Source of the DNA: Bacteroides cellulosilyticus
GTDB lineage: Bacteria > Bacteroidota > Bacteroidia > Bacteroidales > Bacteroidaceae
DNA: 64,000 nucleotides
Direction: 5' to 3'
NCBI RefSeq assembly: GCF_020091405.1
Contig: NZ_CP081903.1
Span: 5,022,501 to 5,086,500 of the forward strand
Part shown: piece after piece, positions 19,141 to 27,197 of the stretch
Layout: the number at the start of each line of letters is the position of its first letter
Position numbering within the stretch: the stretch's first letter is position 1
Position numbers and translations under genes: made by a program
The notes under the pieces: generated by a model
Seen by the model: only the letters and a program-made list of their open reading frames with translations
Databases searched by the model: none
What the model was told of the DNA's origin: nothing

Positions 19141-20496
19141 TTAGCTGGGCATCACAGAAAATGCAGATTGTAGCATTTCCGGTTTCTCTTCTACCGCACG
19201 CCCAGTGCGCAGGAGTTCTTCTTTCTTATGTCTCTGCACCAGGTAAACAATAGAACAGCTGAATGCTACGGTACAGATTATTCCTACATAACCGGACATC
19301 TGGTTGTAAAAATCGAGCCAATTGATATCTGTATTAAAGAATTCCTTGAACATCAGGACGAGTACGGTACCGGTATATCCGATGAAATCAATCGTCACAA
19401 TAAAGAATCCTACATTGCCTTTTATCTTGAAACATGCTATGAAGCGGTCGAAAAATATGCTTTGAAAACAAAGGTAGGCAATGTAAAGGCTCAGACTCTG
19501 GATGAACAACCAAGTCACGGTGCTGAGTTGAAGCGTATCGTAATTGAGTGATACGAAACTCATGGTAGCCGTTCCGGCAACCACCATACTCAGGAGGATG
19601 ACCAATACTTTGATATTGCTCTTTACAAAGACCATCATTCCGAAAAGTGCCAGGATGATAAGAGTAACAACACTGTCGATCTGTGCAAACAGCCAGGAAG
19701 AATGTCCGCTCATGTCGATAATCTTCACCAGGAAATCTTCTTTAATATCCCGGAGGATAACCAACAGCAGGTTGGCTACGAACAGGAGGATCAATACAGG
19801 CATGAAGTTGCGGAACAGTTCTTTGCGTTGTTTTCCGTTGAGAGTGACACGCTGGCTCTTTTCGGCAATGTCCTGTTGGGTGGGTTGCGGCAGGCGATTC
19901 AGGGTGTACCCCAGCAAGGCAAGCAATGGCAGGGCAAAGGCGCCGATGAGAGCGGGCATCCAGAACTCTCCTACATGCAGGGTGTTCATAACGAACAGTC
20001 CGATAGATTTTGCCACGCCGGAGCTGATGACAATGCTGATACCCAAAAGGCTGGCAAGAATATCGGTGGTGCGTCTGCCCTCGATGAAGCTGAATATCAC
20101 GCCCCACATGCAACCCAGTGACAAACCGTTGAAGAACATGGCGAAGATATTATAAGGAGCGGGCAAGAGTCCGAAGAGAAACAGGGAGAGTTCCGCTACC
20201 AGAATGGAAGCCAGGATGAACTTCATGCGGTGCTCCTTCTTTAATTCGGAGATCAACTTGATACCGACAAACTTGGCGATGAGGTAGCCCAGAATCTGGA
20301 CGATGGTAACCAGTACTTTATAATCCAATCCGAAGGCATCCAGTCCGTCGAAGGTAGCAGCGGTGAAAGGTTTGCGAAGCGCATATACTAAGGAGTACGA
20401 AAGAAGCGCTGCACCTCCTGCCCAAAGTATGAATACAAGATCGGATATTTTCTTGTTTGAAAGTAGTTCCGTTTTAATGTCGGTAATTGTTTTCAT
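19141..20496 (-). CDS. DUF5690 MFS-like transporter, likely phosphonate uptake
   Basis: About 451 residues from MKTITDIKTELL, with about twelve membrane segments. YALRKPFTAATFDG near the start resembles organophosphate permeases (GlpT/UhpT-like YxxRKP), consistent with import of a phosphorus compound. The family is DUF5690, known mainly from Bacteroidetes. First gene of the operon that includes phnX and phnW, so it probably carries 2-aminoethylphosphonate across the inner membrane. The ATG at 20496 is chosen because a promoter box lies at 20521-20528 and the nine extra codons upstream look non-coding. Confidence 0.82.
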   Translation of the reverse strand: MKTITDIKTELLSNKKISDLVFILWAGGAALLSYSLVYALRKPFTAATFDGLDAFGLDYKVLVTIVQILGYLIAKFVGIKLISELKKEHRMKFILASILVAELSLFLFGLLPAPYNIFAMFFNGLSLGCMWGVIFSFIEGRRTTDILASLLGISIVISSGVAKSIGLFVMNTLHVGEFWMPALIGAFALPLLALLGYTLNRLPQPTQQDIAEKSQRVTLNGKQRKELFRNFMPVLILLFVANLLLVILRDIKEDFLVKIIDMSGHSSWLFAQIDSVVTLIILALFGMMVFVKSNIKVLVILLSMVVAGTATMSFVSLNYDTLQLSTVTWLFIQSLSLYIAYLCFQSIFFDRFIACFKIKGNVGFFIVTIDFIGYTGTVLVLMFKEFFNTDINWLDFYNQMSGYVGIICTVAFSCSIVYLVQRHKKEELLRTGRAVEEKPEMLQSAFSVMPS

Positions 20497-20520
20497 TTTA
20501 TTCTCTTTTGATTTCGAGGG

Positions 20521-20528
20521 CAAAAGTA
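20521..20528 (-). promoter_or_regulatory. -7 box of the phn operon
   Basis: TACTTTTG on the minus strand fits TAnnTTTG, 25 bp before the chosen start of the transporter gene at 20496. The intergenic space between this and the divergent gene at 20683 is AT-rich. Confidence 0.55.
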
Positions 20529-20682
20529 GAAGGATGATGTTACAGAAAAAATGAATATTTATTATTAATACATTTAATTATCGGATAGAAAATAAAGTAA
20601 CGTTAATGTAACATTTATGCAACCGGAATATAACACAAGTGGGTGTTCTTTGCAAATTAAAAACCAAAAACACTTACAAAAT

Positions 20683-21564
20683 ATGGAGGAATTATTAGAG
20701 ATATATAAGCGGATAGAAGATCTGCGTAATAAAGGGGTGAAAATGAAAGATATAGCTGACAAAACGAATATGCCTGCCAGTGTGCTGTCTTCTCTCTATT
20801 CAAGTGTGCTGCCCACCTTTGCAAGATCGGTAAAGAAAGGAATGACGGAAGAAGAAGCATTGGACTATGCCCTGTCTCAGGTGAATAATGTTTCGAAGAA
20901 ACGTTTGCTCGGTAACCTTACTGAAATGAAAGGGCAGTTGCTGGAACTGGAACCCGTGACAACCGGTAACCAGAAGGAAATTCCATTCGTCAGAATGTTG
21001 ACCGAAGAGATGAATCATTCGGCACAGGAAGTGTATAATTATAGTGGTATATATATAAGTTATAGTCTTTCGTCTTCGAGCGATTGTCTGAAGATGGAAC
21101 CGTATCTGATTAGTGCCTCCGAAAACAATGACTATGTACAGGTGACTCATATGAGCGCTTACAACACAACGCACCGGGGGATCGGGTTATTAAATAATCA
21201 TCAGAATGCATATATCATCTTCAACGAAAGGGAGGTTCCGCAGCTTGCATTATTCACCATCTATCTGCAACTGCCCATGTACGACTATCCGTCTATGCTG
21301 AAAGGGCTTTACCTGAGTCTGGACTATAACCGGAATCCGATAGCCCGGCGGATTGTTTTCGTGAAATATTCCGATAGCACCAGCATGGATGATTTTATAG
21401 AACTGAAAGGCGGACTGCTGACCGAGGAAGAACTGACATCGGAGCAAAAGGTCTATTTTGAATATACATGCCGGGGCGGGGATTATATAAAAACGTGTAC
21501 GGTGCCCTCCCCTCACCTGAATGGTGACGATCTGGAAAGGGAGAAGAAGATGCTGAAACTGTGA
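20683..21564 (+). CDS. Protein of unknown function, divergent from the phn operon; possible regulator
   Basis: About 293 residues from MEELLEIYKRIEDL. The N-terminus has a helix-turn-helix-like stretch (KMKDIADKTNMPASVLSSLY), a charged linker, and a C-terminal domain of about 170 residues with alternating strands and aromatic residues (NYSGIYISYSL, RGIGLLNNH, YDYPSMLKGLYLSLDYN). I do not recognise the family of the C-terminal part. Its divergent position, about 190 bp from the phn operon start, suggests a transcriptional regulator that senses phosphonate or phosphate; this is inference. The earlier ATG at 20617 is less likely because a TTCTTTG-like promoter box lies after it. Confidence 0.65.
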   Translation: MEELLEIYKRIEDLRNKGVKMKDIADKTNMPASVLSSLYSSVLPTFARSVKKGMTEEEALDYALSQVNNVSKKRLLGNLTEMKGQLLELEPVTTGNQKEIPFVRMLTEEMNHSAQEVYNYSGIYISYSLSSSSDCLKMEPYLISASENNDYVQVTHMSAYNTTHRGIGLLNNHQNAYIIFNEREVPQLALFTIYLQLPMYDYPSMLKGLYLSLDYNRNPIARRIVFVKYSDSTSMDDFIELKGGLLTEEELTSEQKVYFEYTCRGGDYIKTCTVPSPHLNGDDLEREKKMLKL

Positions 21565-21633
21565 TTCTGCTAATAAGAATAGATCGGCGATGTGTCTTTT
21601 GTTACAAATTTACAGTTTTTCTTATCATCTTGC

Positions 21634-21663
21634 TTTGATATTGAAAGTTTTTTAGTATGTTTG
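21634..21663 (+). promoter_or_regulatory. Promoter of the small membrane-protein gene
   Basis: TTTG at 21634-21637 and TATGTTTG at 21656-21663, with an 18-bp spacer, fit the Bacteroides -33/-7 pair. The ATG follows at 21695. Confidence 0.65.
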
Positions 21664-21694
21664 CCGCATTATTAATGAAAAACACGTCTTTTCA

Positions 21695-22381
21695 ATGAAA
21701 AAGCAAGATTTCCTGTTTATTATTCTGGTGGTGGTAGTCTTTCTACCCTTCTTTTTGAGTGACGCGGTTTATGACTGGTATAAGTCGTTCAATGCTGCAC
21801 ACGGCATGGTGATGAGTTTTCTGAAGTTTGCCATTCTGTCTTCGTTGGGCGAAGTGCTGGGATTACGAATCAGTGCGGGAGTGTACAACCGGAAGGGTTT
21901 CGGTATTATTCCGCGCATGGTGGTATGGGGCATACTCGGTATGGGTATCAATGCCGCTATGATTATCTTTTCAAAAGGTGTGCCGCAGTTCATGGAGTAT
22001 ATGGGAATGGCAAATGCTGTCGCAACGTTTACAAGTGAGGCGATGTCTCTCGATAAGGTGCTGGTGGCGCTGGCCATATCGGTAACGATGAACACAATCT
22101 TTGCTCCGGTATTCATGACTTTCCATAAAATAACAGATACGCATATCCTGATGTGCGGCGGTTCTATTAAGAGTCTTATCACTCCTATCCCGATGACGAA
22201 AATCATCACCGGACTGAACTGGAACGTTCAATGGAACTTCGTTTTTAAGAAGACAATCCCGTTCTTCTGGTATCCTGCACACACCATTACTTTCATGCTT
22301 CCGCCGGATATGCGCGTATTGTTTGCGGCATTGCTGGGCATTGTGCTGGGAGTATTGCTGGCAGTGGCGGCACGGAAATAG
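21695..22381 (+). CDS. Membrane protein, resembles Mpv17/PMP22 family
   Basis: 228 residues with four or five hydrophobic segments. The C-terminal part has PFFWYPAHTITFMLPPDMRVLFA, which resembles the W-x-x-P...F-x-x-P-x-x-x-R signature of the Mpv17/PMP22 family. Function of bacterial members is unknown. It has its own promoter and is followed 42 bp later by pabB with a separate -7 box. The family assignment is by eye and tentative. Confidence 0.55.
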   Translation: MKKQDFLFIILVVVVFLPFFLSDAVYDWYKSFNAAHGMVMSFLKFAILSSLGEVLGLRISAGVYNRKGFGIIPRMVVWGILGMGINAAMIIFSKGVPQFMEYMGMANAVATFTSEAMSLDKVLVALAISVTMNTIFAPVFMTFHKITDTHILMCGGSIKSLITPIPMTKIITGLNWNVQWNFVFKKTIPFFWYPAHTITFMLPPDMRVLFAALLGIVLGVLLAVAARK

Positions 22382-22390
22382 TTTTTTTAT

Positions 22391-22398
22391 TACCTTTG
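22391..22398 (+). promoter_or_regulatory. -7 box for pabB-pabC
   Basis: TACCTTTG, an exact TAnnTTTG match, 26 bp before the pabB ATG. Confidence 0.55.
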
Positions 22399-22423
22399 CT
22401 TCCTGCTAAACGAAAATAGATGT

Positions 22424-23428
22424 ATGAAACTATATAGTAAGCAGGAAGCAATCGCACGCATGAATATGCTGGCAGGCTGTTCAAAGTCGTTTGTCTTTCT
22501 GATTGATTATTCGCAGGAACAGGTTTATGTGGAAGAGACGGCAGAGGTCTCACCGGAGGAGTTGATATATAACCTGAATGGATTTACGAATGAAGCAGTT
22601 GCCGGTTTAACGGATGAATTGCTTCCGGAGAGTTTGCCGGAACAGATAGAATGGATCTCCCAGCCTGTTTCTTTCCGGGAATATAGTCGTGCTTTCGGAC
22701 ATGTGAAAAAGAATATTCTTGCCGGAAACAGCTTTCTTACGAATTTAACTTGCCGGACTCCGGTACAAACCAATCTGACTTTAAAGGATATATATTGCAA
22801 CTCCCGTGCTTTATATAAAGTATGGGTAAAGAATCGTTTTGTAGTTTTCTCTCCGGAGATTTTTGTTCGGATAAAGAAAGGGATTATCAGCTCTTATCCC
22901 ATGAAAGGTACGATAGACGCTACCCTGCCCGATGCCGTACAAACCTTGATGAACGACGGGAAAGAAGCGGCGGAACATGCTACGATTGTGGATCTGATCA
23001 GGAATGATCTGAGTATTGTGGCATCTCATGTCCGGGTGGAGCGTTATCGCTATATAGATGTGTTGCAGACAAATCGGGGACCGATATTGCAGACCAGTTC
23101 GGAGATATGCGGTAAACTTCCAGAAGATTACAAACGGCAGTTAGGTGATATTCTTTTCAGTATGTTGCCTGCCGGTTCTATTACCGGTGCACCCAAAAAG
23201 AAGACGATGCAGATTATTCGTGAAGCTGAAGGATATGAACGGGGATTCTATACGGGAATAACCGGATATTTCGATGGAGACAATATGGATAGTGCCGTGA
23301 TGATACGTTTTGTGGAGCAAGAGGCGGACGGAATGTATTTTAAAAGCGGTGGTGGCATTACTTTCAAGAGTGACGCCCGCAGTGAATATGAAGAAATGAA
23401 ACAGAAAATATATGTGCCGATTTATTGA
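22424..23428 (+). CDS. pabB: Aminodeoxychorismate synthase component I
   Basis: 334 residues, chorismate-binding fold. Motifs include IRNDLSIVA, RGPILQTSSE, LPAGSITGAPKKKTM and YTGITGYFD, the standard chorismate-site blocks. It forms 4-amino-4-deoxychorismate for folate synthesis with a glutamine amidotransferase encoded elsewhere. It is shorter than E. coli PabB (453 aa) because it lacks the N-terminal half-domain, which is usual for this short version. It overlaps pabC by 17 bp. It could also be annotated as an anthranilate synthase homologue, but the pabC neighbour favours PabB. Confidence 0.88.
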   Translation: MKLYSKQEAIARMNMLAGCSKSFVFLIDYSQEQVYVEETAEVSPEELIYNLNGFTNEAVAGLTDELLPESLPEQIEWISQPVSFREYSRAFGHVKKNILAGNSFLTNLTCRTPVQTNLTLKDIYCNSRALYKVWVKNRFVVFSPEIFVRIKKGIISSYPMKGTIDATLPDAVQTLMNDGKEAAEHATIVDLIRNDLSIVASHVRVERYRYIDVLQTNRGPILQTSSEICGKLPEDYKRQLGDILFSMLPAGSITGAPKKKTMQIIREAEGYERGFYTGITGYFDGDNMDSAVMIRFVEQEADGMYFKSGGGITFKSDARSEYEEMKQKIYVPIY

Positions 23429-24011
23429 AACGATACAAGTACGTGACGGTAAGTTGCAGAACCTTGCCCATCACAACCGTAGGATGAATGAAACGAGACA
23501 GGCGGTTTTCGGAATGGCGGATCAACTGGATATTCTGGATTATACAGGGGATTGTCCTGAAAGCGGTTTTTATAAATGCCGGGTAGTTTATGGCAGAGAA
23601 GTATGTGAAGTGGCATTTTCCGCTTATACAATGAGGACTGTACGTTCACTCCGGTTGGTCGGTTCGGATACGATTGATTATCGCTACAAAAGTACGGACC
23701 GGAAGGAACTGGAAGCATTGTATGCCCTGCGCGGCAATCAGGATGATGTATTGATTGTCAGAAACAATCTTTTGACGGATACTTCCATTGCTAATGTGGC
23801 GTTAGAAAAAGAGGGAGTCTGGTATACGCCGAGGACTCCCTTATTGAAAGGCACAAAACGTGCATTGCTGTTGGAACAGGGGGTACTGACGGAATGTGAT
23901 ATTCCGTCAGATGAGATTTCCTCCTATTCACATATCGCTTTATTTAATGCGATGATTGATTTTCAGTCTCTGGTTCTGGAGATTAACCGGGATACGGTTA
24001 TTCGTATTTGA
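23412..24011 (+). CDS. pabC: Aminodeoxychorismate lyase-like (class IV aminotransferase fold)
   Basis: 199 residues of the fold-type IV PLP enzymes. RVVYGREVC and the lysine in DYRYKSTDRKELE are visible, with TDTSIANVAL and TPLLKGTKRALLL in place of the usual cofactor-binding loops. It releases 4-aminobenzoate and pyruvate from aminodeoxychorismate. It overlaps the 3' end of pabB, so the two are coupled. Its last 14 bp overlap the 3' end of the convergent permease gene (stop 23998). Confidence 0.85.
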   Translation: MCRFIETIQVRDGKLQNLAHHNRRMNETRQAVFGMADQLDILDYTGDCPESGFYKCRVVYGREVCEVAFSAYTMRTVRSLRLVGSDTIDYRYKSTDRKELEALYALRGNQDDVLIVRNNLLTDTSIANVALEKEGVWYTPRTPLLKGTKRALLLEQGVLTECDIPSDEISSYSHIALFNAMIDFQSLVLEINRDTVIRI

Positions 24012-26316
24012 TACTATCTACCGGATTATTTCTTGCTGCCCGATAACTGTTCAGGCATACTGTGAGCAGGGTGATGCAGACAGTGAAGAACAAAGGAAGC
24101 AGGAAATGAAGAATACCAATGTGTACATGGTAAGCAAATTGTTGCAGCCAATAATTCATCAGATAGCAGGCCAGGGGTACAATGAGTATAAACGCTATGC
24201 CTATGTAGTACAGGAACGGGCGATTGACAAGCCATAATATTTGCCCGAATGATGCACCGTGAATCTTCCGAATTCCTATTTCGCGTATACGTTGCTGGAT
24301 AGCATAATGGGTGATGCCGAACAACGTGAGGAATAAACTGATTGATGCATACATCAGCAGGATGCGGGAAAAGTCGGTGACTTCCTGATTATTGGAGATC
24401 AGTACCTGATAAGGGGCTTCATAATTGAATGGAGTACCGGGGTATTTCTTCTCCCATAATCCGCGAAGATGATTGATAACTGCTGTGCGATCTTGTTCGT
24501 CAAACCGTAAGGTCAATGTGGTATAGTTATCTTGTGGCATTTCGTGCAGAATCATTCTCAGTGGAAACACATTGTTTGTGAGCGAATATTTCTTGAAATC
24601 TTTCATGACACCGATAATAGTACCTTTCTCACTCTTTTCGGGCACGTATTTAGAGATCGGTTGTCCCACCGGGTCTTCTCCTTCGGGCACAAGATAGCGA
24701 ATGAAGGACTCGTTGATGATGACCGGCACAGAGGTACGGAGTAATAAATGGAATGTTTGTTTGGCATCCAGCAAGTCGAAATCGTATATATCCAGGAAGT
24801 CCGGACAGTTTTCATAAAGTTCAAGCATCAGAAGGTCATTCTTCTCACCATTTTGGCGGGGAACGGCCATACTCATGGTATAAAGACCCGATTGGGACGG
24901 TACAACGGCCTTCACTCCGGAGATGGATTTAATGTCTTCTATCCAAGCAGATAAAGGGGATTGCCGGGAGTCACCGATTCCAAACTCAACGATTCCTTTG
25001 TAGCGGCTTCCCTCCTGCTCTATCAGGTCCATTTGGCTACGGATTATCATAAAAGCACTTAGCAGTCCGATGGAAATCATGAATTGTAAGGTAACCAGTG
25101 CTGCTACAATGCGCTGTTTCTTACGCCCTGTAAAGAAGCTGCGGTAACGGCTTTCGGACAAGGTCTGTATCTTCCGGCTCATGTATTCTGCCGGAACAAC
25201 GGATAGAATGATGACAAACAGCAAGATAACAGGGAATACCTGAGCGGAGAAAAGATAGGAGAACGACAGATGTGCGGATATGGTTGCATTGAATACAGCT
25301 AACAGGTCGCTCATCAACAGAATGGATAACAAGAACGCCGTAATCACCATCAGGAAAGTATCGGCAAAGAGTTGCCAACGGATTTGACGGTGGCTTGCAC
25401 CTAAAAGGCTTTCAATGTGCAAGGTGCGTATTTGCTTCAATAAGCGTGAAAAACTGAGGTTGATATAGTTGAAGCAACCGATGAACAAGATTAATAAAGC
25501 AGATAGCAGTCCGACGCTTAACAGGGCCTTTTGCCGATGCTCGATACACTGGTTGCTATCTTGTGTGATAGTGGTAAAATAGGATTCCTGTAAAGTCTGG
25601 GTACGATAATACCCTTTGCCTAATAAAGTAGGAAGCTCGGTTGTCTCGAAGCGTTGGCGAAAGGCGTTGAGATCTGTTCCTTTTTTGAGAAGTATCGAAC
25701 AGGTGGTTCCTTCGGGACTGTTTAGATGCGTGAGCAAGTCTGCCTGCAACATGCTTTGCGGTGGCAGGCGGAAGACGGCGGCGATACGGTAGGCACTTTC
25801 ACCGGATTGTGGGATATCCAGCAGCTTGCCGAGACAGTCGGTGGTACCGAAACAACGTTCGGCCAGAGCTTGGCTGATGGCAATGGTTCCCGGGTGAGTC
25901 AATGCTTCTTCTACTTTTCCTGCAAGGGTTTCGATGGGGATAAACTTGGGCAATGTGCTGTCTGCCGATAGCAGGTTCAGTTCGGAATATTCTTGGTCGT
26001 CCACACGGATTTTTGTGTGAGTGATGGCTTGCGTGCGTAGTGAAGCTTCTATCTCAGGGAATTGTGAGATAATTTCGGGGACAGATTCATGATATACGAA
26101 TGTTCCCTGCATTTCTTGTTGTGCAAATGGTAGTGTTTGTGTCAGCCGGAGGATGCGGTCACGGTTGGGGTTGTTATACTCGATGTTGTATTCGTATAGG
26201 ACGAAGGCTGTCAGTAGATTGGTACAGGCGATACCGATAACCAAGCTGACAAGAGAAATAGTGACGAACAATTTATTTCGCCACCAGCTACGCAGGACAA
26301 ACTTCAGAATGTACAT
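23998..26316 (-). CDS. FtsX/MacB-like ABC permease (array member 8, distal end)
   Basis: 772 residues. One N-terminal membrane segment (about 17-40), a periplasmic domain (about 45-260), a block of three segments (about 270-390), a fourth near 410, a second periplasmic domain, then three C-terminal segments. The cytosolic motif REIGIRKIHGA follows the sixth hydrophobic segment, and the protein ends in NPVDSIKYE, unlike the NPAE ending of the other permeases. It is the most diverged member and the only one downstream of the ATPase gene (176 bp, with an interleaved inverted repeat between). Confidence 0.87.
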   Translation of the reverse strand: MYILKFVLRSWWRNKLFVTISLVSLVIGIACTNLLTAFVLYEYNIEYNNPNRDRILRLTQTLPFAQQEMQGTFVYHESVPEIISQFPEIEASLRTQAITHTKIRVDDQEYSELNLLSADSTLPKFIPIETLAGKVEEALTHPGTIAISQALAERCFGTTDCLGKLLDIPQSGESAYRIAAVFRLPPQSMLQADLLTHLNSPEGTTCSILLKKGTDLNAFRQRFETTELPTLLGKGYYRTQTLQESYFTTITQDSNQCIEHRQKALLSVGLLSALLILFIGCFNYINLSFSRLLKQIRTLHIESLLGASHRQIRWQLFADTFLMVITAFLLSILLMSDLLAVFNATISAHLSFSYLFSAQVFPVILLFVIILSVVPAEYMSRKIQTLSESRYRSFFTGRKKQRIVAALVTLQFMISIGLLSAFMIIRSQMDLIEQEGSRYKGIVEFGIGDSRQSPLSAWIEDIKSISGVKAVVPSQSGLYTMSMAVPRQNGEKNDLLMLELYENCPDFLDIYDFDLLDAKQTFHLLLRTSVPVIINESFIRYLVPEGEDPVGQPISKYVPEKSEKGTIIGVMKDFKKYSLTNNVFPLRMILHEMPQDNYTTLTLRFDEQDRTAVINHLRGLWEKKYPGTPFNYEAPYQVLISNNQEVTDFSRILLMYASISLFLTLFGITHYAIQQRIREIGIRKIHGASFGQILWLVNRPFLYYIGIAFILIVPLACYLMNYWLQQFAYHVHIGILHFLLPLFFTVCITLLTVCLNSYRAARNNPVDSIKYE

Positions 26317-26341
26317 GTTTTTTGATGATAATGTTAGTAGG

Positions 26342-26428
26342 GTACTTCGGGGTTGTCAAGGTACTACTTTGAGGAGGTCAATGCAGTACTTTGACGTCCC
26401 CGAAGTACTACATTGACCTCCTCAAAGT
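26342..26428. repeat. Interleaved inverted repeats with pseudoknot-like order
   Basis: GTACTTCGGGG (26342-26352) is the reverse complement of CCCCGAAGTAC (26398-26408). Between and beyond these, an 18-bp arm at 26366-26383 (ACTTTGAGGAGG...) is the exact complement of 26411-26428. The order A-B-A'-B' means the two stems cannot nest and would have to form a pseudoknot in RNA. It lies between the ATPase and the last permease in the same operon. Confidence 0.8.
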
Positions 26429-26492
26429 GACTCCTTTTGAAACCTTCTGATGTACAGATAGTTACGGAAAGAGATGTAACTGTCTGTTTTAT

Positions 26493-27167
26493 TTACAAAC
26501 TCACTTCCGTCACTACCTGTCCGTCGAACAGATTAATGATACGTCCTGCAAAACCGGCATCGTGCTGTGAGTGGGTTACCATGACGATGGTCGTTCCTTC
26601 TTTGTTCAGTTCATTCAGCAGTTCCATCACTTCCTTACCGTTCTTAGAGTCCAGATTACCGGTAGGCTCATCGGCAAGGATCAGCTTTGGATTGGCTACT
26701 ACGGCACGGGCAATGGCTACACGTTGCTGTTGGCCACCGGAGAGTTGTTGCGGAAAGTGTTTGCTCCGGTGTGTAATGGCCATGCGTTCCATTGCTGTCT
26801 CTACGCGGCGTTTGCGTTCGGCTGCCGGGATGCCCATGTAGAGCAACGGCAGTTCGATGTTTTCGTATACGTTCAGTTCATCAATCAGGTTGAAGCTTTG
26901 GAACACGAAACCGATGACACCTTTACGCAGGCTGGTGCGTTGTGCTTCGGTGTATTTGGATACTTCCTTTCCATTGAGGTAGTATTCTCCGCCCGAAGGG
27001 TTATCGAGCAAGCCGAGGATATTCAGCAATGTAGATTTACCGCAACCGGAAGGTCCCATAATTGCGACGAACTCGCCTTCTTTCACTTCGATGTTCACAT
27101 TGTTCAAAGCCCATGTCTGCACTTCTTCTGTCTTGAAGATTTTTTGCAGGTTTACTGTTTTAATCAT
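26493..27167 (-). CDS. MacB/LolD-type ABC transporter ATP-binding protein
   Basis: 224 residues. Walker A GPSGCGKSTLLNILG, Q-loop FVFQSFNL, signature LSGGQQQRVAIARA, Walker B LILADEPTGNLDS and the H-loop THSQHD are all intact. The MacB/LolD subfamily powers FtsX-type permeases by mechanotransmission rather than by a classical transport channel. It is the only ATPase in the whole 24-50 kb array and so presumably serves several of the permeases. It lies 30 bp after the 27198 permease gene. Confidence 0.93.
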   Translation of the reverse strand: MIKTVNLQKIFKTEEVQTWALNNVNIEVKEGEFVAIMGPSGCGKSTLLNILGLLDNPSGGEYYLNGKEVSKYTEAQRTSLRKGVIGFVFQSFNLIDELNVYENIELPLLYMGIPAAERKRRVETAMERMAITHRSKHFPQQLSGGQQQRVAIARAVVANPKLILADEPTGNLDSKNGKEVMELLNELNKEGTTIVMVTHSQHDAGFAGRIINLFDGQVVTEVSL

Positions 27168-27197
27168 AATGCTGATAATTTTAATTAGTAATATTGT

